Source of the DNA: Candidatus Altimarinota bacterium
GTDB lineage: Bacteria; Cyanobacteriota; Cyanobacteriia; Cyanobacteriales; Microcystaceae
Assembly: GCA_012031035.1 (NCBI GenBank)
Contig: JAAUUT010000009.1
Span: 21,779 to 85,778 of the forward strand
Direction of reading: 5' to 3'
Length of the DNA: 64,000 nucleotides
Of this stretch, positions 25,293-34,663 are shown in pieces. The notes beneath the pieces are model-generated. The model ran no database searches. It was given only the letters and a program-made list of their open reading frames with translations, and was not told the DNA's origin. The position numbers and the translations under genes are program-made. Each line of letters starts with the position of its first letter. Position 1 is the first letter of the stretch.

Positions 25293-26333
25293 TTAAGACT
25301 CGCTTTCGGTCATAATTCTCAAACGTACCGATCGCTCGCCAACTTCATCTAATGGGACTTCAATAACTTCGTTGGTGAGAATTTCGAGACAAGTAAGGAG
25401 CGATCGCAGATTGGGATTGCTCGCTCCCGTATCGACGTATAATCGATCCGAGAGGCTGCCGAGACGCTTCCAAGTCGTATAGAGTTTGGCAACCATTTGT
25501 TCGAGTTGCGTTGCTCCTTTGACCAAATCTGCTGCTGTATTCAAACAATCCAAGCGCAAAGCTTCCTCTAATGCCATTTCCATATCTACAGGAAACTTTT
25601 TCAGAGTTTGTACCTGCGCTGCTGCATCGAGATATTTAGCTAAATTCCTAGCGGATGAAGTCATATACTTCACCGTATCCACGTCTGGACTCTCAGCAAT
25701 TTCTTTTTGAATTGCCCCTAAATGGATATCGGGTAACTTTTCCATCTCTTTTACCAAGGGTGAGAGGTGGCGGGGAGGAAGCGATCCTTCTGCTGCTTTC
25801 TCTTTGACTTCCTCTGGCAGTAATTCCGAACTCATCGCCGTCCATTCATCAGAAAGTTGCTTGACTTCTCGTCGAGTAATGCGATCGCCCTTTTGTGCCG
25901 CTTCGCTGACTAATTTTTGCACTTCTGGGGCGGATTTCGCTGTTTCTACAAACGCTCGTTTGCTAAAGTTATTAATCGCATGAGGATCTAACACGCCTTC
26001 TGCTAGGAGAGTATCGGCGCTGTTTGCTAGTTGGATGAGGGCATATGCTTGTCCTTTAGTAATTTCTCGTTGTTTTAACCAATTGAGAAAACCCGTTCCT
26101 CGTCCGTCGCCGCCTTTCTTTTCGCGATCGCGTATTGCCCGTAAAATTCGTCCCCGCCAAATATCAGTTTGTAAATCGAAGCGATCGCACACTTTCCAAA
26201 TCGCATCGAGTTGTTGTTGAAAGTCTGTTTCTTGAATCTCCTCATCTTCTGGGTCGGGTAGCTGAAAGTCAAAGTCTACTGGCGCAGACAAAGCAGCAGC
26301 AATTTGTTCAGGAGAGGGAGGCGTAGCAATCAT
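25293..26333 (-). CDS. Conserved-looking soluble protein with helix-turn-helix-like region, unknown function
   Basis: 346 residues, soluble, mostly helical. An acidic N-terminus (DPEDEEIQETD) is followed by REITKGQAYALIQLANSADTL (about 88-108), which looks like a helix-turn-helix, then ITRREVKQLSDEW. The C-terminal third is alpha-helical with few aromatics. The layout is reminiscent of KorB/ParB-like DNA-binding regions, but no nuclease or ParB box is visible. Function inferred only weakly. It stands alone, divergent from the S9 peptidase. Confidence 0.55.
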   Translation of the reverse strand: MIATPPSPEQIAAALSAPVDFDFQLPDPEDEEIQETDFQQQLDAIWKVCDRFDLQTDIWRGRILRAIRDREKKGGDGRGTGFLNWLKQREITKGQAYALIQLANSADTLLAEGVLDPHAINNFSKRAFVETAKSAPEVQKLVSEAAQKGDRITRREVKQLSDEWTAMSSELLPEEVKEKAAEGSLPPRHLSPLVKEMEKLPDIHLGAIQKEIAESPDVDTVKYMTSSARNLAKYLDAAAQVQTLKKFPVDMEMALEEALRLDCLNTAADLVKGATQLEQMVAKLYTTWKRLGSLSDRLYVDTGASNPNLRSLLTCLEILTNEVIEVPLDEVGERSVRLRIMTESES

Positions 26334-26541
26334 AGCAAAATGAGTTTGAGATAACCGATGAAAAAGTTAGCCCATTAATCATAAGCTGTAAACATATAGG
26401 AGGCAATAAGAGTTTGAAAGGTAAATTTCGTCTTACCAAGACAAAATCCTTCTAAATTTAGCAACGTCGAATTTTTCTTCCCAGATCTTCGTGCGATTTG
26501 CCACAATAATTCTTAGTGTTAACTCAACTTTTAGCGTTCTC

Positions 26542-28473
26542 ATGACTCAACCCGCGATCGCGCCTTATGGTTCCTGGAAATCGCCGATTATTTCAGACCT
26601 CATTATTGCTGGGACGGTTGGACTCGGAGGTATTGCTTTTGATGGCGACGATATTTATTGGTTAGAAGGACGACCGACGGAAGGCGGGAGAAATGTATTA
26701 GTTAGACGCACTCCTGATGGAGAGGTTACAGATATTACCCCTCAACCTTTTAACGTGCGTACCCGCGTCCACGAATACGGCGGCGGTTCTTTTTTAATTG
26801 AAAACGGAACGATATATTTTTCTAATTTTGCCGACCAACGAATTTATAAACAAACGCCAGATTCCCAACCGCAATCGTTAACCCCAGAATCGAAACGACG
26901 CTACGCAGATTTAACGCTTGATTTGCCACGAAATCGTTTGATTTGCGTCTGCGAAGACCATACCCAAGAAGGCGAACCAGAAAATACGATTGTCAGTATC
27001 GATTTAGATACGGGTGAAGTACAAGTATTAGTCTCTGGAAGCGATTTCTATTCTTCTCCCCGTTTGTGTACCATTGGTACACAAATAGCTTGGATAAGTT
27101 GGAATCATCCTAATATGCCTTGGGACGAATCGCAGTTGTGGATGGCGACCGTGAATCCTGATGGTTCTCTTGGCGAAGCAAAATGTATTGCTGGAGGAAC
27201 GGAAGAATCTGTTTGCGAACCGAGATGGTCGCCGGATGGGAGGTTATATTTTTCGAGCGATCGCACGGGTTGGTGGAATCTCTACTGCTACGATCGCAAT
27301 GGGACAATCGAATCTCTTTACAAGATGGAGGCAGAATTTGCCTATCCGCATTGGGTGTTTGGGCTGTCTAACTATGGATTTGCGTCCCCATCTCGTCTGA
27401 TTTGTACTTATACCCAAAATGGCAGTTGGTATTTAGCCAGTTTGGATCTCAATAACAAGCAACTACAACCCATCGACACGCCTTATAATAACTTTTCCTC
27501 GCTTCAAATTCAGGGAAATAAAATTGCTTTCATCGGCGGTTCGCCAACCGAACAAGCAGCGGCGGCAATCTTAAATTTCGATGCGTTGCGTATCGAAATT
27601 ATAAAGCGTTCTAGCGAATTAGATATCGATCTAGGATATCTATCTATCCCAGAAGCGATCGCATTTCCAACCGAAAACGGATTAACCGCTTACGCTTGGT
27701 ATTATCCCCCCAAAAATAAAGATTACGTCGCCCCAGCAGGAGAATTACCACCCCTTTTAGTAAAAAGTCATGGTGGTCCGACTGCTGCTGCATCGGCGAG
27801 TTTTAGCTTGCGGGTGCAATACTGGACGAGTAGAGGATTTGGCTATCTCGATGTTAATTATGGGGGAAGTACGGGTTACGGTCGAGAATATCGCCAACGT
27901 TTAGATAAAAATTGGGGAATCGTAGACGTTGACGACTGTACCAATGCAGCGAAATATCTCGTCCGACAAGGGAAAGCGGATGGAAATCGCTTAGCGATAT
28001 CTGGCGGAAGCGCGGGGGGATATACAACGCTCGCCGCATTAACATTTAAAGATATCTTTAAAGCAGGAGCCAGTTATTATGGCGTTAGCGATTTAGAAAT
28101 ATTGGCACGAGATACCCATAAATTTGAATCTCGCTATCTCGATCGCTTGGTGGGTAAATATCCTCAAGAAAAAGCCATTTACGAAGCGCGATCGCCGATC
28201 CACTTTACCGAACGACTTTCCTGTCCCGTTATCTTTTTTCAAGGATTAGAGGATAAAGTCGTTCCTCCCAATCAAGCAGAAATGATGGTGGAAGCGATTC
28301 AACAAAAAGGTTTACCCGTTGCTTACGTTCCCTTTGAAGGCGAACAACATGGCTTTCGCCGCGCTGAAAATATCAAACGGGCATTAGATGGAGAATTTTA
28401 TTTTTATTCTCGTGTCTTTGGATTTCAATGTGCAGACGAGATCGAACCTGTTAAAGTTATAAATATTAAATAA
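26542..28473 (+). CDS. S9 family prolyl oligopeptidase-type peptidase
   Basis: A 643-residue serine peptidase. The N-terminal ~390 residues form a beta-propeller (YWLEGRPTEGGRNVLV, VHEYGGGSF, DGRLYFSSDRTGWWNLY). The C-terminal alpha/beta-hydrolase domain carries the full triad: Ser490 in SGGSAGGYTT, Asp571 in GLEDKVVPP, His603 in EGEQHGFR. It belongs to the dipeptidyl-aminopeptidase/acylaminoacyl-peptidase branch. I used ATG 26542, not the GTG at 26491, because the family begins near the PYGSWKSPI segment. Cytoplasmic, no signal peptide. Confidence 0.93.
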   Translation: MTQPAIAPYGSWKSPIISDLIIAGTVGLGGIAFDGDDIYWLEGRPTEGGRNVLVRRTPDGEVTDITPQPFNVRTRVHEYGGGSFLIENGTIYFSNFADQRIYKQTPDSQPQSLTPESKRRYADLTLDLPRNRLICVCEDHTQEGEPENTIVSIDLDTGEVQVLVSGSDFYSSPRLCTIGTQIAWISWNHPNMPWDESQLWMATVNPDGSLGEAKCIAGGTEESVCEPRWSPDGRLYFSSDRTGWWNLYCYDRNGTIESLYKMEAEFAYPHWVFGLSNYGFASPSRLICTYTQNGSWYLASLDLNNKQLQPIDTPYNNFSSLQIQGNKIAFIGGSPTEQAAAAILNFDALRIEIIKRSSELDIDLGYLSIPEAIAFPTENGLTAYAWYYPPKNKDYVAPAGELPPLLVKSHGGPTAAASASFSLRVQYWTSRGFGYLDVNYGGSTGYGREYRQRLDKNWGIVDVDDCTNAAKYLVRQGKADGNRLAISGGSAGGYTTLAALTFKDIFKAGASYYGVSDLEILARDTHKFESRYLDRLVGKYPQEKAIYEARSPIHFTERLSCPVIFFQGLEDKVVPPNQAEMMVEAIQQKGLPVAYVPFEGEQHGFRRAENIKRALDGEFYFYSRVFGFQCADEIEPVKVINIK

Positions 28474-28528
28474 TCGAGTTCGATAGGATTTATAATTGTA
28501 AAGCCTAAGTGCTTAAATTTGTGCAGCC

Positions 28529-28930
28529 ATGCAGCCTCATTATTGGGCGATCGAGCAATTACCTGGCTTAAGTCAACAGCAACAAGAGCAACTAAAAGCT
28601 TGTGGGATTGCGACAACAGAACAGTTACTTCGTTTGGCGAGTACGCCTACTGCGAGACAATTACTAGCAGGTCAATTACAGATACACATTCAGTATGTTA
28701 ACAAGTGGGTAGCTTTATCAGATTTAGCGCGTATTCCTAGCGTTGGCACTCGCTATTGCGGATTATTATTGCATTCTGGTGTTGTTTCTGTCGCTCAACT
28801 CGCTAAAACTCCCATCCCCAATTTACACGAACAAATTTTACGACTACACGTAGCCACCATGCAGCGCAAAGATTTATGTCCTCCCGTCGAAGTCGTCAAG
28901 CAGTGGGTAACAGAAGCGCGATCGCTTTAA
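28529..28930 (+). CDS. DUF4332 domain-containing protein (helix-hairpin-helix-like)
   Basis: 133 residues with two helix-hairpin-helix-like units: [20 protein letters not shown] at the start and [20 protein letters not shown] in the middle, each of the form L-x-x-I-P/G-x-G. DUF4332 is a family of DNA-binding-like HhH proteins common in cyanobacteria. Function unknown. Its stop overlaps by 4 nt the stop of the convergent ABC transporter ATPase gene. Confidence 0.85.
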   Translation: MQPHYWAIEQLPGLSQQQQEQLKACGIATTEQLLRLASTPTARQLLAGQLQIHIQYVNKWVALSDLARIPSVGTRYCGLLLHSGVVSVAQLAKTPIPNLHEQILRLHVATMQRKDLCPPVEVVKQWVTEARSL

Positions 28931-29757
28931 TCAGTGGTAGAGACACGATATATCGCGTCTCTACTCCTTTGTCTTCCGATTTGAGAGATCGGGATACACA
29001 TCGGTGTTCCTGCAATTGGGTCTGCATGGATTTGACACTTTAAGTTAAATACAGATTGTATAATTTCTTCGGTCATGACTGCTTGAGGTTCGCCTGCTGA
29101 AAAAATCCGACCGTCTTTGACTGCGACAAGATAATCTGCATAGCGACAAGCTTGATTGAGATCGTGCAGTACCATCACAATTGTTCTTCCTTGCTCTTGA
29201 TTGAGAGCATACAGCAAATCTAATACTTCGATTTGATGGGCTAGATCGAGAAAGGTAGTTGGCTCGTCTAAGAGTAAAATATTTGTATTCTGGGCCAATG
29301 CCATCGCAATCCAGGCGCGTTGTTTCTGTCCGCCCGATAAAGTATCTAAAGCGCGATCGCTAAATTTGGTTAAATTTGTCGTTTCTAAGGCATATTGAAT
29401 AATTTTTTCGTCTTGAGCAGACCATTGCTGGAGCCAATTTTGATAGGGATAGCGTCCCTGGGCAACGAGATCTTTTACCGTTAGTCCTTCGGGTGCGATG
29501 GGATTTTGGGGCAGTAGTCCTAACTGTTGGGCGACTTCCTTGGTCGATCGCTGGAAAATCGATTTACTATCGAGATACACCGTCCCGCTAGAAGGTTTGA
29601 GCAATCGTGCCAATCCTCGCAATAAGGTCGATTTTCCGCAGCCATTCGCGCCTACCAAGGCAGTAATCTGTCCGCTTGGAATCGTTAAGGTCAGATCGCG
29701 GATAATCGTCGTTCTTTCATAAGACAATGATAAATTTTGGGCGGCGAGTTGTTTCAT
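28927..29757 (-). CDS. Iron-siderophore ABC transporter ATP-binding protein
   Basis: 276-residue ATPase of the FecE/FhuC type. Walker [11 protein letters not shown]-loop [11 protein letters not shown], signature TLSGGQKQR, Walker [13 protein letters not shown], switch His in VLHDLN. The last ~15 residues ([14 protein letters not shown]) are encoded by a dispersed palindromic repeat at 28937-28964 and are not family sequence, so the repeat appears to have extended the C-terminus. The permease gene ends 5 bp upstream. Part of the permease-permease-ATPase operon transcribed leftward. Confidence 0.93.
   Translation of the reverse strand: MKQLAAQNLSLSYERTTIIRDLTLTIPSGQITALVGANGCGKSTLLRGLARLLKPSSGTVYLDSKSIFQRSTKEVAQQLGLLPQNPIAPEGLTVKDLVAQGRYPYQNWLQQWSAQDEKIIQYALETTNLTKFSDRALDTLSGGQKQRAWIAMALAQNTNILLLDEPTTFLDLAHQIEVLDLLYALNQEQGRTIVMVLHDLNQACRYADYLVAVKDGRIFSAGEPQAVMTEEIIQSVFNLKCQIHADPIAGTPMCIPISQIGRQRSRDAIYRVSTTD
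28937..28964. repeat. Dispersed palindromic repeat overlapping an ATPase C-terminus
   Basis: 28-bp near-perfect palindrome, GTAGAGACACGATAT / ATCGCGTCTCTAC, within the 3' end of the ABC ATPase gene on minus. One mismatch pair from a perfect palindrome. Same family as 4252-4276, 5296-5321 and 50057-50082. Confidence 0.8.
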
Positions 29758-29762
29758 AAGTG

Positions 29763-30801
29763 TTAGCGATCGCGTTGACGAATGAGTAAATATAAGAAAT
29801 AAGGAGCGCCGATTGCGGCAGTCATTACCCCGCAGGGAATTTCGATAGGGGCAAACAGGGTTCTTCCGACTAAATCGGCAAAAACCACTAATAATCCCCC
29901 AATTAAGGCAGAAACAGGCAGCAATCCTTGATGATTTGCCCCGACTAACTGCCGTCCTAAATGGGGAGCGATTAAACCAACAAAGCCGATGGTTCCAGCC
30001 GTTGCGACACTAGCCCCAGCTAAGGCAACCGCTACAATTACTAGTAACCCTCGCTGCCATTCAAGTCGACTTCCTAAACCTTTGGCAACATCATCACCTA
30101 AATTTAGTACGTTTAAATGTCTTGCCAATCCAAACGCCATCGGCACAAAGACAATCGTCCAGGGCAATAAAGAGAAAAGTTGTTCCCAAGTTCGTCCGTA
30201 CACGCTCCCCGCCAACCAAACCAAGGCAGCATTGACATCATAGATATTGCCAAAGGTAATTAATAAGCTGGTAAATGCTCCTGCGATCGCAGATAGTCCA
30301 ATTCCCATCAAAATCAATAAAATCGGCGAACTTCCTTCGTTCCACGCCAACCAATAAATTAACGCAGACATCAATAATGCACCGATGAATGCACAGATGG
30401 GTAACAAATAAACGGGTGTAGAGGGAAATAAAATAATTATCGTCACCGCAGCAAGACTCGCTCCAGTATCAATGCCAATGATGCTAGGATCGGCAAGGGG
30501 ATTGCGAGTTATTCCTTGAAAGATCGTGCCTGAAATTGCCAGTGCAATGCCAACAATTAAGGCAACTAGCGATCGCGGCAGTCGCAATTCTTGAATGACA
30601 AAAATATGGTCGGGATTGCCAGTATCAATCCCAAACAAGGTTTTCACAATATCCCATGCAACGACAGGATACTCGCCTCGTCCGACATTAATAATCAGTG
30701 CTACAAAGCTGATTACTAAGAGGAAAAGCGCGATCGCGAATCGCGCGTCGTTCGACCCGAAATGATATACCTGAAGAACGTATCGTTAGCCAATCTTTCA
30801 T
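29763..30801 (-). pseudogene. Iron-siderophore ABC transporter permease (FecD-like), frame broken near its start
   Basis: Second permease of the uptake system, BtuC/FecCD fold with about nine to ten helices. The main frame covers LPRSLVALIVGIALAISGTIFQGITRNPLADPSIIG through APYFLYLL, including the conserved GFVGLIAPH coupling region. The natural start is the ATG at 30801, whose ATGA overlaps the stop of the upstream permease. That frame gives MKDWLTIRS...FRVERRAI and then shifts: one surplus base near 30738-30742 (beside a HIP1 site) breaks the first membrane helix. Internal start at 30647 would give a protein without that helix. Corrected length is 346 residues. Confidence 0.85.
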
Positions 30802-31862
30802 TTTTTTACCTTCGATTTCGCCAGATAGACAAAAAATGGAGAGCCAACAATAGCAGTCATAATCCCAACGGGAAGTTCTTGAGGTTTAAGTAAGACTCGT
30901 GCGGCAATATCCGACACTAACAAAAAAATCGCGCCTAAAATAGCAGAATAAGGCAGAATCCAACGATAATCTGTTTTGATATAAAATCGCACTACATGGG
31001 GTACGATCAAGCCAACAAAGCCAATCGGCCCCGCGATCGCAACCGAGCTTCCTGCTAGCACTACCACGCTAATCGCCGTTAAAATCTTAATATGGGTCGT
31101 GTTTTGACCCAAACTGACAGCCACTTCATCGCCCAAGTTAATCGTCGTAATTTGTCTGCCTAACGAGAAGGCTAAAATTAACCCAAAAATAATAAATGGT
31201 AAAACCGATAAAAATAAATTAAAATCTCTTCCTGCTAACGAACCTGCCAACCAAAAGCGAATCTCTTCAAAAGTACGCTGACTGACAATCAGAATGGCAG
31301 TGGTAATCGAAGAAATCAACGCACTCATTGCTGCACCCGCGATGGTGAGATTTAGTGGAGTGGCTCCGCCGCGTCCTAATGTGCCCAGAAAGTAGACCAG
31401 TACGGCGGCGGCGGCGGCTCCTAAAAAGGCAACGCCGATAGAAAGAAATGAACTCCCAAAAATAAATAGTGTAATAACAACTGCAAGGGCGGCTCCTGCT
31501 TCGATGCCTAAGATTCCCGTTTCTGCTAAGGGATTGCGAGTTAACCCCTGCATTAAAGCACCCGATACGGCAAGAGATGCACCAAGAAAAATCGCTATTA
31601 GCGATCGCGGCAATCTTACCGTTTGAATGACTAAATGATCGAAAGAGTTATCGAAGGTGGTAAATGATTCGAGAATGGTTGGAAAAGGAATGTCTTTTGC
31701 GCCGAGGGTGACGCTATAAACCAAGCAGATTAGCAGCAGGGCACATCCTAAGAGTAAACCAATAAGCAGGGGCGATCGCGGCTTAACAAAGTCGTTAGCT
31801 GCAACAGAAACTGATTTTTTCACGTTTTTCCCAATTTTTGCCTCAATTTTTTGTCTCCTCAA
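30798..31862 (-). CDS. Iron-siderophore ABC transporter permease (FecC-like)
   Basis: First permease gene of the operon, up to 354 residues, FecCD family. Helix-forming segments run from LLIGLLLGCALLLICLVYSV on; motifs GALMQGLTRNPLAETGILG and IGFVGLIVPHVVRF are typical. The start is unclear: the TTG at 31862 begins the frame, an ATT 15 nt later follows an AGGAGA site at good spacing, and GTG 31823 is a third option. The membrane domain is unaffected. Its stop overlaps the next permease start (ATGA at 30801-30798), showing translational coupling. Confidence 0.92.
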   Translation of the reverse strand: MRRQKIEAKIGKNVKKSVSVAANDFVKPRSPLLIGLLLGCALLLICLVYSVTLGAKDIPFPTILESFTTFDNSFDHLVIQTVRLPRSLIAIFLGASLAVSGALMQGLTRNPLAETGILGIEAGAALAVVITLFIFGSSFLSIGVAFLGAAAAAVLVYFLGTLGRGGATPLNLTIAGAAMSALISSITTAILIVSQRTFEEIRFWLAGSLAGRDFNLFLSVLPFIIFGLILAFSLGRQITTINLGDEVAVSLGQNTTHIKILTAISVVVLAGSSVAIAGPIGFVGLIVPHVVRFYIKTDYRWILPYSAILGAIFLLVSDIAARVLLKPQELPVGIMTAIVGSPFFVYLAKSKVKK

Positions 31863-32149
31863 GCTAAAAAATTCCTAGCATTTTGAAACAAATTATCATT
31901 TGAATTTTAAGAATAAAATAGTCATTTGCTAGAGTCAAGTAGGTAAATGATTAGCTTGGTGTGACTTACACCGTGTTTTTGCCATCGGGAAGTAGATATT
32001 TTATAGAAGAATATTTTCAACTAGAATTTTATCCAGATTACTCGTTTTAACTCGGTGCGAGCATTTTGATCGATGAGTGTGACTTTAACACAACATTTCT
32101 TTTAAAAAGATGAGAATATTTTTTATTTAGAACCTCTTATAACATCGCC
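31863..32149. promoter_or_regulatory. Divergent promoter region between permease operon and AraC gene, possible Fur site
   Basis: 287-bp AT-rich space between the leftward ABC operon and the rightward regulator. Around 31885-31912 a stretch AAATTATCATTTGAATTTT resembles a weak Fur box (TGATAAT-like halves on the minus strand). Iron-siderophore loci are usually Fur-controlled, so this is plausible, but the match is partial and not proven. Confidence 0.3.
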
Positions 32150-33140
32150 ATGACCATCACGATTTCACAACAATCTTTTTGGGAACTAATGGAAGAAGCC
32201 GAAGAAACTGCCCAACACGACCCATGCGACCCGTTAGATGTAACCTGGAAATATCCTAAGCAATTAGGATATGGATATTATCGAAATATAGAACTGCGCC
32301 CAGGATTAGAAATAGAAATCTGCAATATCCGTCTGCGCGATCGCGTTATTCTAAATTGTCCCGAAAATTATAACTGTTTAGAATATCATTTTCACCTTTT
32401 CGGACAGCATGAAGATAAATACGCGACAGTTATTGACAAGGAATATGCAATTTATGGTAGTGGTTGTACGTCTAAAGGAAAGATAGATGGCGCAGAGCAA
32501 AAAGCTCTCGAAGTAGTAATATATATTGAGCCAAAAATTTTTCAATCATTCTTTAGCAATTCGACCGAACAACTGACAACTGAACTGCAACCGCTAGTTA
32601 GACCCATAGAGGAAGAATGTTACACTCGTGTTGCCACCCTTACACCAACCATGCAAAACATTTTGTGGCAAATCTTAAAGTGTCCTTATCTAGGATTCAC
32701 CAAGCGAATGTATTTAGAGGCAAAAGCATTTGAGTTAGTTAGTTTGGCGCTGGAGAGAGAAATAGAAATGCGAAGGAGCGAGCGTCGCGTCTCCCAATCT
32801 TTAAAGCCAGGAACTGTAGAACGGATTTACCAAGCTAAAACTTTTTTTATTGCAAAATTTACATAATCCGCCCTCTCTCGTCACTTTAGCACAACAGGTA
32901 AATTTAAGCGATTACACGCTAAAAAGAGGATTTCGTCAAGTCTTTGGGAAGACGGTTTTTGGCTACTTGCACGACTATCGACTAGAACAAGCTCGTCAAC
33001 TGTTGGAAAGTGGGGATATGAATGTAACAGAAGTAGGTCAAGCTGTGGGATTTGCCAGTCGCAGCTACTTTGCAAGTGCTTTTAAGAAAAAGTTTGGGCA
33101 CAACCCTAAAGACTATCAACAGCATAAACGCTTCCTCTAG
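32150..33140 (+). pseudogene. AraC-family transcriptional regulator of siderophore uptake, frame broken once
   Basis: Regulator of the type found beside cyanobacterial TonB-siderophore loci. The N-terminal ligand-sensing half is in the first frame (to 32866). The C-terminal AraC DNA-binding domain is in another frame: SLVTLAQQVNLSDYTLKRGF, FGKTVFGYLHDYRLEQARQLL, then the second HTH VTEVGQAVGFASRSYFASAFKKKFG. One T too many in the T7 run at 32842-32848 separates them; with six T the junction reads ERIYQAKTFLLQNLHNPPS. As written the protein lacks its DNA-binding domain. Corrected length is about 330 residues. It probably activates the receptor and transport genes in response to ferric siderophore. 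Confidence 0.85.
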
Positions 33141-33452
33141 CGTTCAAAAAAAGTTCCTGCTAGCGTTCAATTTGCTTTCCTCACTTCTAAAAATCCAGTA
33201 AGGTTTATTGAGATTAATTCTTAAAAATCAAGATCGATTGCTCGATTTAACTAAGGTGTGAGGAAAATGTCAGATTGGGGGCAACGCATTGCGATCGCTA
33301 GTATATTTTCAATTTTATTAGTTCAACCAGGATTAGCACAAGAAAGAACCAAAGAGCGATCGCCAAGGGTTGAAATTCGCCAATTAAACCAGTTAGAGAA
33401 AGTTTCTACCCGTGCTGCCGATTTATTGGTGCAACGACAACCTACGCCTCCT

Positions 33453-33532
33453 CTCCCCCCTTTGCAAGGGGAGCCAGCGCGGTCTTGGGGTTTCCCCAAG
33501 TGGAGCGACTGGCGTGGGACACAGGGGGGTCA
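33453..33532. repeat. C-run/G-run palindromic repeat R1 inside the receptor gene
   Basis: Begins CTCCCCCCTTTGCAAGGGG, continues through an internal GGGGTTTCCCC inverted repeat and ends ACACAGGGGGGTC. Encodes the Pro/Gly-rich linker before AMIN domain 1. Same family as R2-R4 and the hairpin at 14664. Confidence 0.75.
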
Positions 33533-33914
33533 AGAAAGTCAAATCGTCTCCATAACCGAAGTTCAAATTCAACCTACCGAGACGGGAATCGAGATAATTT
33601 TAGTGACTACCGAAAGCGAAAACTTAGAAATTAAAGCCAATACCCAAGGCAATGCTTACATGGCAGAACTTCTCAACGCTCAGTTAAAACTGCCAGATGA
33701 TAAGCCATTCACTCAAGAAAAACCTATTAAAGGAATCGCACAAATCGCGATCGTTAACAAGAATAGTAACGCGATTCAAGTGACGGTTACAGGCGAGACA
33801 AATCCACCGACGATAGAACTGTTTGACTCAGAGGAAGGATTAATTTTTAGTTCGACACCAACAGTTCCATCGGCACAAAAACCAACGACACAAGCGCCAA
33901 CTGACTCTCCTCCC

Positions 33915-33951
33915 GCCCTCCCCCCTTTGCAAGGGGGGACACAGGGGGGTC
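33915..33951. repeat. C-run/G-run palindromic repeat R2 inside the receptor gene
   Basis: CCCTCCCCCCTTTGCAAGG followed by GGGGACACAGGGGGGTC. Inverted repeat around TTTGCAAG. Encodes PALPPLQGGTQGGQ between AMIN domains 1 and 2, in frame. Confidence 0.8.
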
Positions 33952-34273
33952 AAGTGGTTCCCGTCACAGGAGTACAACTCAACCCCACCGACACGGGCAT
34001 AGAACTTTTTTTACAAACGCCACCCCGAAGCGCCGAACAATTACAACCCAACAATATCAGTTCGGGTAATAACTTTATCGCAGATATTCCCAACGCACAA
34101 TTACAACTTCCAGATGGCAAGCCATTTCGCGCCGAAAAGCCAATAGAAGGGATTAACTCAGTTACGGTTAACAATCAAGATGCTAATACCATTCGAGTTA
34201 CAGCAACTGGAGAAACAACGCTGCCGCAGGTAGAATTATTCGATAGCGATGCCGGATTAATACTTTGGCTTTA

Positions 34274-34322
34274 CCCCCCCACCCCCCTTGGCAAGGGGGT
34301 CACAGGGAGCCGGAGGGGGGTC
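34274..34322. repeat. C-run/G-run palindromic repeat R3, site of the receptor frame change
   Basis: C7, A, C6, TTGGCAAG5, then CACAGGGAGCCGGAG6TC. It lies between AMIN domains 2 and 3. The coding frame differs on its two sides by one missing base, so a contraction in one of its homopolymers is the simplest cause. Confidence 0.8.
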
Positions 34323-34643
34323 AAACTGTTACCATCGAGCGAGTACAACTCAACCCAACCGAAACAGGATTTGAAATTCTTTTACTCACTCCCACAGGTA
34401 CGGCACAACAGTTGCGAGTTGTCAATATTTCACAGGGAAATAATTTTATCGCCGAGATCCCCAACGCTCAAATTAACTTATTCGATGGTCAACCGTTTCG
34501 AGCCGAAAACCCCATTGAAGGAGTTAGTGAGGTAACGGTAACAAATCAAGATGAAAATACGGTGCTAGTAACCGTTGTCGGAGAAGAAGAACAGCCAACC
34601 GTAGAGTTGTTTGATAGCGAAAAAGGTTTGATTTTTAGTGCTA

Positions 34644-34663
34644 CCCCCCTGCCGGAGGGGGGT
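34644..34663. repeat. C-run/G-run palindromic repeat R4 inside the receptor gene
   Basis: C6-TGCCGGA-G6-T, a compact version. Encodes the PLPEGGQ linker between AMIN domain 3 and the plug domain, in frame. Confidence 0.75.
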
